Positions 1-10,755 of a stretch of DNA of 64,000 nucleotides are shown one piece after another. A program made the position numbers and the translations under genes. Under the pieces are notes generated by a model. It ran no database searches. It saw only the letters and a program-made list of their open reading frames with translations, and was not told the DNA's origin. Origin of the DNA: Ralstonia sp. UNC404CL21Col (GTDB lineage: Bacteria > Pseudomonadota > Gammaproteobacteria > Burkholderiales > Burkholderiaceae); the NCBI RefSeq assembly GCF_000620465.1, contig NZ_JIBE01000004.1:992001-1056000 (forward strand), read 5' to 3'. Within the stretch, counting starts at the first letter, position 1. The number at the start of each line of letters is the position of its first letter.

Positions 1-15
1 AGTCACCGGGCAGCC

Positions 16-53
16 ACAAAAAAAGCGATGGGGCGTAGGTTTAGCTACGCCCC
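16..53 (-). terminator. Rho-independent terminator of the binding-protein gene
   Basis: A perfect 9-bp stem (30-38 paired with 45-53, arms GGGGCGTAG/CTACGCCCC) is followed on the minus strand by a run of T (A-run at 18-24 on the plus strand). It lies about 40 bp past the stop of the gene ending at 92, so that gene is probably the last of its transcript. Confidence 0.85.
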
Positions 54-91
54 GCCTGTCTCGTTCAAAGGGTTTCAACGAGAACCGAAGA

Positions 92-1252
92 TTACTTCTC
101 GATCGTGTACTTGCCGTTCTTGGTCACGCTCACGATCGGCGTCTGCACGGCGTCGTAGCCGGCCGGCTTGCCACGCGCGGTGACCTGGCGGAAGGCAAAC
201 GCGCCCGTCGCGCCGGTGTGCTTGACTGCCGGCAGTGCATCGCGGATTGCCTTGCGGTCGGCTTCGAGGTTGCCGCTGAACTTAACCGTCTTCAGCGCCT
301 TGCTCGCGATGTACATGGCGTCATACGCCTGCGCCGCAAACTGGTCCGGCGCTGCCTTGTACTTGGTGGTGTAGGCGGTGATGAACTTGCTGTTCTCGGG
401 CGTGTGGTTCTCGATCGACCACGGGCTGCCCACCCACAGGTTGTCGGACTTGTCCTTGGCCAGGTCGAACACCTTGACCGAGTTCATGCCGTTGCCGCCG
501 ATGACCGGCACGTTCAGGCCAAGCTGGCGCGCCTGCACCATGATCGGACCGCCTTCGGCAATCAGCGCCGACAGCACGATCGCATCCGGGTTCGTCGCCT
601 TGATCTTGGTGAGCTGGGCCTTGAAGTCCACGTCGCCCTTGGCGAAGGTCTCGGTGGTCGTGACCGGAATCTTCAGGTCTTCGAGGGCCTTCTTGAAGTT
701 GTCGTAGCCGCTCTTGGTGAAGACGTCGTCGTTGCCGTACAGCACGGCAACCTTCTTCACGCCGGCCTTTTTCACAACGGTCTGGATGGTGGCCGGCAGC
801 ACATCGGCTTCGGTCACGGAATTGCGGAAGACGAAATCGCCGATGCTGGTGATGCCGTCTGCGGTGTTGGAGGTGCCGAAGGCCACCGTCTTGGCAGCCT
901 GCGCGATCGGGTCAGCCGCCTGGGCCGAGTTGGACAGCGTGGGGCCGAACACCATCGCCACCTTGTCCTGGAAGATCAGCTTCTTGAAGACGTTGATGGC
1001 CTCTTCCTTCTTGCCCTGCTCGTCTTCGATCACCAGCGCGATCTTGCTGCCGTTGATGCCGCCTGCAGCGTTGATCTCATCAGCCGCCAGCTGGAAGCCG
1101 TTGCGGATGGCCACGCCGTATTGGGCTGCACCGCCCGACAGCGCTTCTGCCACACCGATCTTGATGTCCTGGGCCGCGAATGTCGTGCCCGTTGCGATTG
1201 CCGCCCCCGCAGCCACTGCCGTCAACAGCAGCCGTTTGATCATTTTTTGCAT
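92..1252 (-). CDS. Branched-chain amino acid ABC transporter, periplasmic substrate-binding protein
   Basis: A 386-residue periplasmic binding protein of the Leu/Ile/Val type (Peripla_BP_6 family). The start at 1252 is chosen because MQKMIKRLLLTAVAAGAA gives a clear Sec signal peptide (cleavage near TTFA-AQD) and an AGGAG lies about 9 bp upstream. An extended frame to 1456 would put 68 unlikely residues before the signal peptide. The mature protein opens with IKIGVAEALSGGAAQYG, typical of the first lobe of LivJ/LivK-like proteins. No permease or ATPase genes follow, since a terminator comes straight after, so the protein must work with membrane components encoded elsewhere or be an orphan. 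The ligand (Leu/Ile/Val, amide or aromatic) cannot be told from sequence alone. Confidence 0.9.
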   Translation of the reverse strand: MQKMIKRLLLTAVAAGAAIATGTTFAAQDIKIGVAEALSGGAAQYGVAIRNGFQLAADEINAAGGINGSKIALVIEDEQGKKEEAINVFKKLIFQDKVAMVFGPTLSNSAQAADPIAQAAKTVAFGTSNTADGITSIGDFVFRNSVTEADVLPATIQTVVKKAGVKKVAVLYGNDDVFTKSGYDNFKKALEDLKIPVTTTETFAKGDVDFKAQLTKIKATNPDAIVLSALIAEGGPIMVQARQLGLNVPVIGGNGMNSVKVFDLAKDKSDNLWVGSPWSIENHTPENSKFITAYTTKYKAAPDQFAAQAYDAMYIASKALKTVKFSGNLEADRKAIRDALPAVKHTGATGAFAFRQVTARGKPAGYDAVQTPIVSVTKNGKYTIEK

Positions 1253-1661
1253 GCGAACCTGCTCCTTGTTTGTCCGTCGCGATTGCTTGAATGCGATGCG
1301 TCTCGAAGATGCGCTGGCCCAACACCGTCGCTCCCCCGCATGCGCCCTGCATCGCGTCCGGACGCTCGCCTGCCGGTTTCGCGCCACGCATGACAACGTT
1401 GGCGAAACGGCGGAAGACCAGCCGGGCGAGCGATGCCGGATCGGGCATGCGCGCACCGAAAGTGCGTCGGAGTGTGAAGCGAAGGCGCCATGGGTGCAGC
1501 GCTCTTGTGCGACGCGCCGGGGTGGCCGGCGCGTGCAGTCAGTCGCGGGACTTTACCGGAAAGCGCACGACCGTGCGATAGGGGATTGTCCGCCGCCCGG
1601 CCTGGGGGGCCGATGTTGCGTTGCAATATTGCCTGCGCAATACCGCCGGATCGGCGCCGAG

Positions 1662-1677
1662 CGTACCCGTTTCTGCG
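1662..1677 (+). repeat. Outlying RepA-type iteron
   Basis: This is an exact copy of the 16-bp iteron CGTACCCGTTTCTGCG, about 15 kb from the main iteron cluster. It lies in the 445-bp gap between the binding-protein gene and the 3' end of the GGDEF gene. The rest of the gap (1253-1697) should hold the binding-protein promoter; I see no gene in it. Confidence 0.85.
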
Positions 1678-1697
1678 TGCCGTGCGGCGCTGCGAAA

Positions 1698-4397
1698 TCA
1701 GCCCGTCGACAGCTCGTCGGCGCTGACAAACAATCCCTTGCCGCGCGATTTGGCTTCATACAGCGCCTCATCGGCGGCTTCGAAGACAGCGCTTTGCGCC
1801 AACGTACGCGCGTCGAAAGTCGCGATCCCGATGCTCGCACCGACCTGCACCATCGCCTCGCGCAAGCGAAACGGCTTGTTGCATGCGGAGAGGATATTGG
1901 CCGCAACCGTCTTCGCGTCGTCCGGGTGCGACAGGTGCTCCAGGATGACGGCGAACTCGTCGCCGCCAAAGCGCGCCACGCCGTCGTACGGGCGCACCGC
2001 CCGCGCCAGGCGCTGCGCGAAGGTGCGCAGCAGCGCATCGCCAACGGCATGTCCGTGCGTGTCGTTGACGACCTTGAAGCCGTCGAGGTCGACCAGCAGC
2101 AGCGCGCCGGTGGATCCGGTCACACGCGCCTGGTCGAGCGCCGCCAGCAAACGCTCTTCAAAGCCGGCGCGGTTGGCCAGGCCGGTGAGGTGGTCGGTGG
2201 TGGTCAGCGCGCGCAGGCGCAGCTCCTGTTTCTTGCGCTCCGTGATGTCGAGCGTGACCGAATGCACGCCGGCCACGCGGCCTTGCGCGTCGAACTGCGG
2301 AAGGTAGCTGACCTCTTCGCAGCGGTACAGATCGCGGCCGCGGAGTTCGCGCTCGAAGACCATCGTCTCGCCGCCCAGCGCGCGCCGCAACGCATCACGA
2401 AGGAGGCTGTAAGCGTCGTCACCCACGACTTCACGCAGCGTCTGTCCGAGCATGCTCGAGGCTGAGCGTCCGTACGCTTTCTCGTAGGCGGCATTCAGGA
2501 AACGGAAGCGCTCGTCGGTGTCGATGAAGGCCACCAGCGCTGGCAGCGCATCCGTCACGGTCTGCAGCGTTTCGCGGCTGCGCTGCAGCGCTTCCTTGGC
2601 GGCCTTGTCCTGCGTGATGTCGCGCATGACGGACGAGAAGTACTCCATATGTCCGGCCGGATCGCGGTGCGCGATGATCATGTGGTTGATCGGGACGACC
2701 TGACCTTCGGCGCCACGCACCGTGGTTTCGCCAATCCAGACGCCATCGCGCGCAGCTGCCGGCACGGCCACCTCGCGCAGCCAGCCCATCGTCTCGGGCG
2801 GGTAGAAGTCTGCAACGGTCAGGCCTTCGAGATTGGCGTCCAGCGGGATGCCGGCGAAGCGGCGGCCGGCCGGATTCATGTACGTGACGTTGCCCTGGAT
2901 GTCGCTCTGCGCGACAAAGTCGGTGGTCGAATCGAGGATCTTGGTCAGCACGCGCGACGCCTGTTGCGCACGCGCCCGGACGGTGATGTCTTCCATGGCC
3001 CCGACGTGGCCGACCACCTCGCCATCCACCCGCACCGGTGCCGTCGTAACAACGAGCAAGCGCTCGCCGAGACCCGGCACGATCACGCGCTGCTCGGCGT
3101 GGTAGCCGGCCCCGCGCGCGACCGCATCGCGCCAGCCGGCCATGATGGCATCGCGGTCGTCCGGATGCAGGCGCGCCAGCCATACGTCGGCCAGCGCCTC
3201 TTCATGCGTGGCGCCGAGCAGGCGGCGATACGCCTCGTTGGTATAGACGGTCCGGCCGTCCGCATCCGAGCGAAACAGCCCGAGCGGGGAGGCGTCGTTC
3301 ACGGCTTCCAGTTCTGCGCGCTGCCGGACGACCTCGCCCATCAGCCTGTGGAACGCCGTCGACACCGCGTCGATTTCGGCTGAGGCACCGAGCCGCTCAA
3401 GCGGCGGCGCATTGCGCAAGTCCGTGGCGGAGAGCTGCGTCATGGCGGCATGCAGCCGGCCGAGCGGGCGCAGCAGCCACAGCATCGCCGCCCACACCGA
3501 CACGCCGATCAGCGCCGCCAGCACTAGGAGCGACCACCGAAAACGCTGGCGCATGAGGAAGAGCTGCCGGTTGGCCTCGGCGCCGGGCAACACGGCAGCG
3601 AGCGTCCAACCAGCGGCGATGATGTCTTGCGTGGTGACCACGTCGCCGCCGCGCTCGGGCAGCGCATCGGGGTCCGCGCGGAAGGCTGCGGCGGCCTCCG
3701 GATCGGCATCGAGCGGTGCAAGCGTCTTGTCGGCCTCGGGGTGCACGATATAGACCGGGTTCTCACCTCGCGTGGCCAGATAGACATGGCCCGTCTGGCC
3801 CACCCGCATGTCGCGCAGATCGCCCAGAAAGTTCGGCTTGAGCAGGTACAGCGACGCGCCGATCAGCCCGACGAGATTGCCATCCCGATCATGCACGGGC
3901 GCGGCCATGATGACGATAGGCTCGCCGCCCACGCGGTTGCGCAGCGGTGCGGAGATGGTCGGCTGATCGACCACCATGACCTGCCTGAAGTAGTCCCGAT
4001 CCGAAATGTCGATGCCGACCACGCTCGCGCGGCGCGTCGAGGTGGTCGTCACCTTGCCGTCGGCCGAGGCCAGGAACACGCCGTCGAACAGGCCGCTTAC
4101 CGGCTGGATGGACTGGTAGAACGCGGCTTCCTCGACAGGGCTGTTGAATCGCACAGTGCGCATCTGCTGCGCGGTGCGCTCGAGCACGCCGAGATACGTG
4201 TCCAGCCGCTGCTTGAGGTCTTCCGCCGACTCCTTGACGAGGGCCGTCTGCTGCACCTTGATCTGCGCCATCACCTCGCGGCGGATCGGCTCGCGTTGCG
4301 ACCAGCCGAACAGGCTCACCACCGTCACGCTGATGACGGTCGCCATGATGGCCGCCTGCGACTTCAGGGTCAGTTTCATCGGACGGTCGGCTGGCAC
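1698..4397 (-). CDS. Membrane-bound Cache/HAMP/PAS diguanylate cyclase (GGDEF)
   Basis: An 899-residue sensor (893 if it starts at the ATG at 4379 instead of the GTG at 4397; neither has a strong ribosome site). Order: a transmembrane helix near residues 12-32, a periplasmic dCache-like region to about 285, a second helix at about 290-313, HAMP, three PAS domains (about 365-740, the first two with PAC-like tails) and a C-terminal GGDEF domain. The active-site motif RFGGDEF is intact. An RxxD inhibitory site (RPYD) lies exactly five residues before GGDEF, so it should make c-di-GMP and be product-inhibited. No EAL domain follows. The ligand of the Cache domain is unknown. It could feed the same c-di-GMP pool as the Wsp system at the other end of the window (inference). 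Confidence 0.92.
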   Translation of the reverse strand: MPADRPMKLTLKSQAAIMATVISVTVVSLFGWSQREPIRREVMAQIKVQQTALVKESAEDLKQRLDTYLGVLERTAQQMRTVRFNSPVEEAAFYQSIQPVSGLFDGVFLASADGKVTTTSTRRASVVGIDISDRDYFRQVMVVDQPTISAPLRNRVGGEPIVIMAAPVHDRDGNLVGLIGASLYLLKPNFLGDLRDMRVGQTGHVYLATRGENPVYIVHPEADKTLAPLDADPEAAAAFRADPDALPERGGDVVTTQDIIAAGWTLAAVLPGAEANRQLFLMRQRFRWSLLVLAALIGVSVWAAMLWLLRPLGRLHAAMTQLSATDLRNAPPLERLGASAEIDAVSTAFHRLMGEVVRQRAELEAVNDASPLGLFRSDADGRTVYTNEAYRRLLGATHEEALADVWLARLHPDDRDAIMAGWRDAVARGAGYHAEQRVIVPGLGERLLVVTTAPVRVDGEVVGHVGAMEDITVRARAQQASRVLTKILDSTTDFVAQSDIQGNVTYMNPAGRRFAGIPLDANLEGLTVADFYPPETMGWLREVAVPAAARDGVWIGETTVRGAEGQVVPINHMIIAHRDPAGHMEYFSSVMRDITQDKAAKEALQRSRETLQTVTDALPALVAFIDTDERFRFLNAAYEKAYGRSASSMLGQTLREVVGDDAYSLLRDALRRALGGETMVFERELRGRDLYRCEEVSYLPQFDAQGRVAGVHSVTLDITERKKQELRLRALTTTDHLTGLANRAGFEERLLAALDQARVTGSTGALLLVDLDGFKVVNDTHGHAVGDALLRTFAQRLARAVRPYDGVARFGGDEFAVILEHLSHPDDAKTVAANILSACNKPFRLREAMVQVGASIGIATFDARTLAQSAVFEAADEALYEAKSRGKGLFVSADELSTG

Positions 4398-4487
4398 CGG
4401 CGCCCCTCGCGGCCGGCGTCTTGTTGTAGTGGGAGGGCAGACACCATAGTGCGCTGCCCGCCGGTCATTGTCGAGCCGCCGTGGCGT

Positions 4488-4901
4488 CTAGCGGCGGCCG
4501 CAGACGTAAGCGGCCGAGCGCGACGCCAGCGTCCCGGAGCGGATGCGCATCCAGTGTGCGCCGGCTGCGGTGTCGCTATCGAGCGTGGCGCCATCTGGAC
4601 CGCGGACGACGTAGTCGACCAGGCGAATGCGCTGGCGGTGGCAGTCGATCTCCTGGCGCGAGAGGATGACCGTGCCCGGCCGATAGCGGGCGCCGTGGGC
4701 GCGACGTTCGCTGCGCTTGAGCACGGTGCGCGCCAAAAATGTCTTGTGACCTGTGCGGCTGGAGCGCAGCGACGTGCGGTCGATGGAAGCCACAACGGAG
4801 GTGGTCGTCAGGTACTCGTGCCAGCGTGCGGCCTGGGCAGACGCCGCCATGCCGAAAGCGCCGACGCCGACACCACATATCCAGATCCACCGCCACATCA
4901 T
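4488..4901 (-). CDS. Small secreted protein, surface-adhesin-E-like
   Basis: About 137 residues from the MM start at 4901; GTG (4910) and ATG (4928) starts nine or fewer codons upstream are also possible. A hydrophobic leader (WIWICGVGVGAFGMAASAQA) precedes a mature domain opening RWHEYLTTTSVVASIDRTSL and ending AAYVCGRR. The pattern of an early Trp, a Val/Asp/Ser-x-R core and a C-terminal Cys resembles short exported proteins annotated as surface-adhesin protein E, but similarity is weak by eye and function is unknown. It is transcribed away from the next gene, so 4902-5051 is a shared promoter region. Confidence 0.6.
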   Translation of the reverse strand: MMWRWIWICGVGVGAFGMAASAQAARWHEYLTTTSVVASIDRTSLRSSRTGHKTFLARTVLKRSERRAHGARYRPGTVILSRQEIDCHRQRIRLVDYVVRGPDGATLDSDTAAGAHWMRIRSGTLASRSAAYVCGRR

Positions 4902-5051
4902 GCGTTTCACGACCGTCCGTCCTGCCATATCAAAAGCCAAGAAGCGGCACTGCTGCCGCAGGCACGTATTGTAACAATCGATCCGCAAGACTCGCGCCTG
5001 GCCCCTCAGGTAGCATGCGGCCCAATTCGATCGCTCCAACCGCCATCCGCC

Positions 5052-5848
5052 ATGCCCACCGTTGCTTTGTCTGCCCTCGTCTCCCACGCTGCCGCGGCCT
5101 TGCTGATCGCCAGCGTGCCGGTCGTCGCGTGGTTCTGGCTGCGGCGGCGCTTTGACCTGGCGTGGCGCGACATCGGTGTGGGCGCAGCCGTGTTCGTCGT
5201 GTTTGCGCTGGTGCTGGAGCGCACGCTGCACCTGTATCTGCTGCAACTCAATCCGACGACGGCGCATTGGCTGCGCATGCCTGCGCTGTTCGTCATCTAC
5301 GGCGCGCTGATGGCCGGTGTGTTCGAGGAAAGCGGCCGCTGGCTCGGCCTGCGTTTTCTCGTGCGCAAGCCCGGAGGCGCCGCGACACCCGTGGCTTACG
5401 CGCTCGGGCACGCGGGCATCGAGGCCTGGCTGGTCGGTGCGGCATCGCAGGCGCAGATGGTGATGTTCGGCATTGCCTCCAACCGGGGCGAGCTGGAATC
5501 GCGCCTCGCGGCCAGCGGCGCCGAAGCCATGACCGGGACGATTCACGCCATGCTCGCGCAGCTTTCGCCGTGGCTCGCGCTCGGTGCGATCAGCGAGCGC
5601 GTTGCGGCGATGCTGATCCAGTTCACGCTCACGCTGGTGGTGTGGCACGCGGTGCGCCAGCGGCGTTTTGTGATCGTCGTGCTGGCGGTCCTGCTGCATG
5701 CGCTGGCGGACTTGCCGGCTGCGCTGTACCAGGTGCATGTGCTGCCCCTGGCGGTGACCGAGGCGATCTACGCGGTGGCCGCCGTGCTGCTGGCAGCAAC
5801 GTGCTGGCCCCCGCAGGGCGGCCGCAGGATCGGCGAATCTTCGCTGCG

Positions 5849-5852
<4 letters not shown>
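5052..5852 (+). CDS. yhfC: YhfC-family polytopic membrane protein (putative intramembrane metalloprotease)
   Basis: 266 residues with about seven hydrophobic segments. The start is the ATG at 5052 (MPTVALSALVSHAAAALL). Conserved polar patches within membrane segments, EESGRWLGLR, GHAGIEAW and HALADLP, match the Glu-Glu and His positions that define the YhfC/CPBP-like metalloprotease superfamily. The substrate is unknown. It converges on the DctD gene and the two stop codons overlap (TAA at 5850-5852, opposite-strand stop at 5849-5851), leaving no room for a terminator. Confidence 0.8.
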
Positions 5853-7203
<1,351 letters not shown>

Positions 7204-7207
<4 letters not shown>

Positions 7208-9120
7208 GTGGGTTTCACAACGCGTTCAAGCTCGATGATGAATTCTGCGCCCGGCGTGCCGTCGCTGGCATTGCGACCTTCGAGCCGGCCGCCAAAGTCT
7301 TCGATGATCGCCAGCGAAATCGCCAGCCCGAGCCCCAGGCCCTGACCATCGTCCTTGGTGGTGAAGAACGGCTCAAACAGACGCGGCAATACATCGGCGG
7401 GAATGCCCGGGCCGCAGTCGCGCACGGTGATGCGTACCCATTTCTCGATGGCCTCGACACTCACGCGCACGATCGCCGATCCGGCAGCGGGCGCCTCGGC
7501 GGTGGCGTCGATGGCGTTGCGGATGAGGTTGACGAGCACCTGCTCGAGCCGCACGGCATTGGCCCACACAGCAAGGTCTGCCGGCACCGGCTCGATCACC
7601 ACGGTGACGCCGGCCTGGCGGCGACGCGTCTCGATCAGCATCAGCGCCTGGCGGATGGCTTCGTCCACCGACACCGCTGCGCGTGCCGCATCGCCCTTGC
7701 GCGAGAACGCCTTGATGTGTGAAACGATGCGGCCCATGCGTTCGGCAAGTTGGCTGATGTGCGTGAGGTTGCCGCGCACCTCGTCGATGCGGCCGCGCTC
7801 GGCAAGCTGGTTGGCGTTGTCGGACAGCGTGGTGAGCGCGGTGAGCGGCTGGTTGAGTTCGTGCGTGATGCCGGCGGCCATCTGGCCAAGCACGGCGAGC
7901 TTGCCGGCCTGCACGGCGGCATCGCGCGTTTCGCGCAGGATGCGTTGCGCAGCGTCGAGCGCCTCGACCTTGCCGGCGAGCGCGGTATTGGCAGACGTCA
8001 ACTCGGCGGTGCGCTGGGCGATGCGCGCTTCCAGGTCGCGCTGGACTTCGCGCAGTGCGGCGCGCGCGCGGTGCTGCTCTTCGCGCCGACGCTGACGCAA
8101 ACGCAAAGCGACGAGCACCGCAAAGATGAGCGCCATCGCAAACGCCGCGCTGGCCCCGGCCACCAGCGCAGTGCGCTGCTCGTCGCGCGGGTCGATCAGC
8201 ACGGCGACCTGCCAGCCGAGCAGGCCCACTGGGCGGTACTGCACACGCAGTGTCGATACCGATTTTCCGGGCAACGCCACGCGCACAGTCTGCGGCGGCT
8301 GGTCCGCAGAAAAGGGTACGCTCGCGCCTTGCCCGTCGTTCATGCCGAGCGGCGCGAGGATGTGCGGCGCGTATTGGCGCGTCGCGTCGAGTGCGGCGCG
8401 CTGGTCCGCGCTCAAGGTGCCGAGCGTGCGGTATTTCCACTCCGGTACGGACGATAGGAAGATCACCCCGTGGCGATCCACCAGCAGCACCGTATCGCCG
8501 CTGCGCGACAACGTGGCCTCGAACGCATCGAGGTTGACCTTCACCACCACCACGCCGATCGGCGTGTTGTCTTCGCGCACGGGCGCGGCGACGAAATAGC
8601 CCGTCTCGCCCGTGGTGTTGCCGACGCCGTAGAAGCGACCCAGCCCTTCGCGCATGGCTTCGACAAAGTACGGGCGGAATGCGTAGTTCTGGCCGACGAA
8701 CGAGGTCGGCAAGTCCCAGTTGCTGGCGGCAATCGTGAGGCCGGTCGTATTGATCAGATGAGCGGCAGCCAAGTCGGTGGCCGCCTGGACTTCTTTCAGA
8801 TAGGCGTTGGCCGCACGGCGCGGAACGGCGTCGCCGGCCTCGGGGTTCTCCAGAAGCGCGACGTGCAGCACGTGCTCCAACGCAGCCAGCCTCGGCAGCG
8901 ATTCATACCGCGCCAGCGTGCTGCGCAGATTCTGCGCGTAGAAAGTCGTGCGCTGGCCGGCCTCTTCGGCACGCGCGGCAACGTAGCGTTGCAGGGCGAT
9001 GGCGTAAGCGCCCCAACCCGCCGCCGCGCAGCACGCCGCCATGGCCAGCGCGACGGCCACGCGCCACCCTCGCCCGCGTGCGGGTGGGGCAAGGTCGGCG
9101 TGGCCGTCGGTTGGCGACAT
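7204..9120 (-). CDS. dctB: DctB/MifS-like membrane sensor histidine kinase
   Basis: 638 residues. Helices lie near 22-44 and 317-338, and between them is a double-Cache periplasmic sensor of the DctB type. A coiled-coil stretch (about 345-400) leads to the HisKA domain with phospho-His in GITHELNQPL and an HATPase domain (N box NLIRNAID, G boxes DCGPGI and GLGLGLAIS). It starts 3 bp after the permease stop and overlaps the regulator gene by 4 bp, so all three are one transcript. It probably senses the substrate of the permease (C4-dicarboxylate or 2-oxoglutarate) in the periplasm; the exact ligand is inference. Confidence 0.93.
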
Positions 9121-9123
9121 GGG

Positions 9124-10464
9124 TCAATGTTCGATGCGGGAATGCTTGCGAGTATCGCGCATGAACACGTACACCAACAGCGACAGGAAGATGGTGCCCG
9201 TCACGTACCAATAGAACAGCGACTCGTGGCCCGCCTGCTTGAGCCACAGCGCGATGTACTCCGCCGTGCCGCCAAAGATCGACACCGTAAGCGCATACGG
9301 CAGACCCACGCCCAGCGCACGGACTTCTGCGGGGAACAGCTCCGCCTTCACCACCGCGTTGATCGACGTGTAGCCCGAGACGATCACCAGCGCCGCCATG
9401 ATCAGGAAGAACGCCATCCACACGTTGGTGGTCTGGCTGATGCCGGTCATGATGGGCACGGTGAAGAGCGTACCCAGCACGCCAAAGGCAATGAGGATCG
9501 GACGACGGCCGATGCGATCGGACAACCCGCCCACGATCGGCTGCAGCATGGCGAAGAGCAGCAGCGTGGCGCCGGACACCAGCGTCGCCTGGTCCTTCGA
9601 CAGACCGACCGTGTTGGCCAGGAACTTCTGCATGTAGATCGAGTACGTGTAGAACGCCACCGTACCGCCCATTGTCAGGCCCACGACCGTCGCGACGGCG
9701 CGCGGATGCTTGGCCAGCTCCGACAGCGTGCCGCGTTTCTTGTTGGCCTTCGCGGCGGTAAAGGACTGCGTTTCCTCCATGTGCGAGCGCATCCGCATCG
9801 CCACCAGCGCACACAGCGCGCCGATGAAGAACGGAATGCGCCAGCCCCACGCCTCAAGCTGCGCCGGCGACAGCACGAACTGCTGCAGCACGATCAGCAG
9901 CGCCAGCGCCGTCAGTTGGCCAGCGATGAGCGTGACGTACTGGAAGCTCGAATAGAAACCGCGGTTTTCCTTGTTGGCGACTTCGCTCAGATACGTGGCC
10001 GAGGTGCCGTATTCCCCGCCAACCGACAGCCCCTGCAGCAGCCGCGCCAGCACGAGCAGCACCGGCGCCGCCACGCCGATCGTCGCGTAGCTCGGTGTGA
10101 GCGCGATGATGAGCGAGCCGGCGCACATGAGCACTACCGAGAAGAACAGCGCGCGCTTGCGGCCGTACCGATCGGCGTAGATGCCCATCAGCCAGCCGCC
10201 CACCGGACGCGCCAGAAAGCCCACCGCAAACACCGCCGCGGTATTGAGCAGCTGCGCGGTCTGGTCGCCCTTGGGGAAGAACGACTTGGCAAAGTACAGC
10301 GCAAACGCCGAGTAGACATACCAGTCGTACCACTCGACCAGATTGCCAACCGAACCGGAAAAGATGGAACGCAGACGGCGGCGAACATCTGCGGGAGTGT
10401 CTTTGGTGGGGGCGTGCGTGGGCGACAACTCGCCCGTGACCGCGCCAGCCTGAGGCTGCGTCAT
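9124..10464 (-). CDS. kgtP: MFS dicarboxylate/2-oxoglutarate:proton symporter (KgtP-type)
   Basis: 446 residues, 12 predicted membrane spans, metabolite:H+ symporter family. Signature segments are NLVEWYDWYVYSAFALYFA, RPVGGWLMGIYADRYGRKRA and LLQGLSVGGEYGTSATYLSE, the last very close to KgtP/ShiA-type carriers. The start at 10464 is supported by AAGGAGA about 6 bp upstream. It is the first gene of the permease-kinase-regulator operon. I found no convincing -24/-12 element upstream, so the DctD-type regulator may act elsewhere or the site may be degenerate. Proline/betaine or citrate-type transport cannot be excluded. Confidence 0.87.
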   Translation of the reverse strand: MTQPQAGAVTGELSPTHAPTKDTPADVRRRLRSIFSGSVGNLVEWYDWYVYSAFALYFAKSFFPKGDQTAQLLNTAAVFAVGFLARPVGGWLMGIYADRYGRKRALFFSVVLMCAGSLIIALTPSYATIGVAAPVLLVLARLLQGLSVGGEYGTSATYLSEVANKENRGFYSSFQYVTLIAGQLTALALLIVLQQFVLSPAQLEAWGWRIPFFIGALCALVAMRMRSHMEETQSFTAAKANKKRGTLSELAKHPRAVATVVGLTMGGTVAFYTYSIYMQKFLANTVGLSKDQATLVSGATLLLFAMLQPIVGGLSDRIGRRPILIAFGVLGTLFTVPIMTGISQTTNVWMAFFLIMAALVIVSGYTSINAVVKAELFPAEVRALGVGLPYALTVSIFGGTAEYIALWLKQAGHESLFYWYVTGTIFLSLLVYVFMRDTRKHSRIEH

Positions 10465-10683
10465 GGTGTCTCCTTGGAGCGTTGGCGGCGACCTTTGCTT
10501 GTGACATGTCGGCACACTTGGCTGCGTGCGCGACGTCCGAGCGGTCCGCCGGTTTATGGGTGATCGCTCTTACTCAAGAAGCATTCCATGCGAAAAGCAG
10601 ACGCGCCGATGCGCCGCAAATGCCCATGGCACAGGGCTTTGCGGGAAATCGACGGAACAGGGAACGACGGGAGGAGTGTGCAG

Positions 10684-10741
10684 TTTCTCAGAATCGACCG
10701 GGGCAACCTGTGCGGAAACCCGCACGACCGATTCTGAGAAA
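10684..10741. repeat. Nested palindrome between galU and the permease operon
   Basis: The outer arms are a perfect 13-bp inverted repeat (10684-10696 TTTCTCAGAATCG with 10729-10741). Inside is a second 6-bp hairpin, GTGCGG/CCGCAC (10710-10715 with 10720-10725). There is no long T-run on either side. It sits just downstream of galU and about 220 bp before the permease start, so it could be a terminator or attenuator, or an operator. Confidence 0.7.
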
Positions 10742-10755
10742 GAGAGAGGCTAGGC

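Noticed and set aside
218-2465. Long open frames on the plus strand opposite the binding-protein and GGDEF genes
   Set aside because: They are antisense shadows of high-GC genes, with Arg/Ala/His-rich products, no domains and no ribosome sites.
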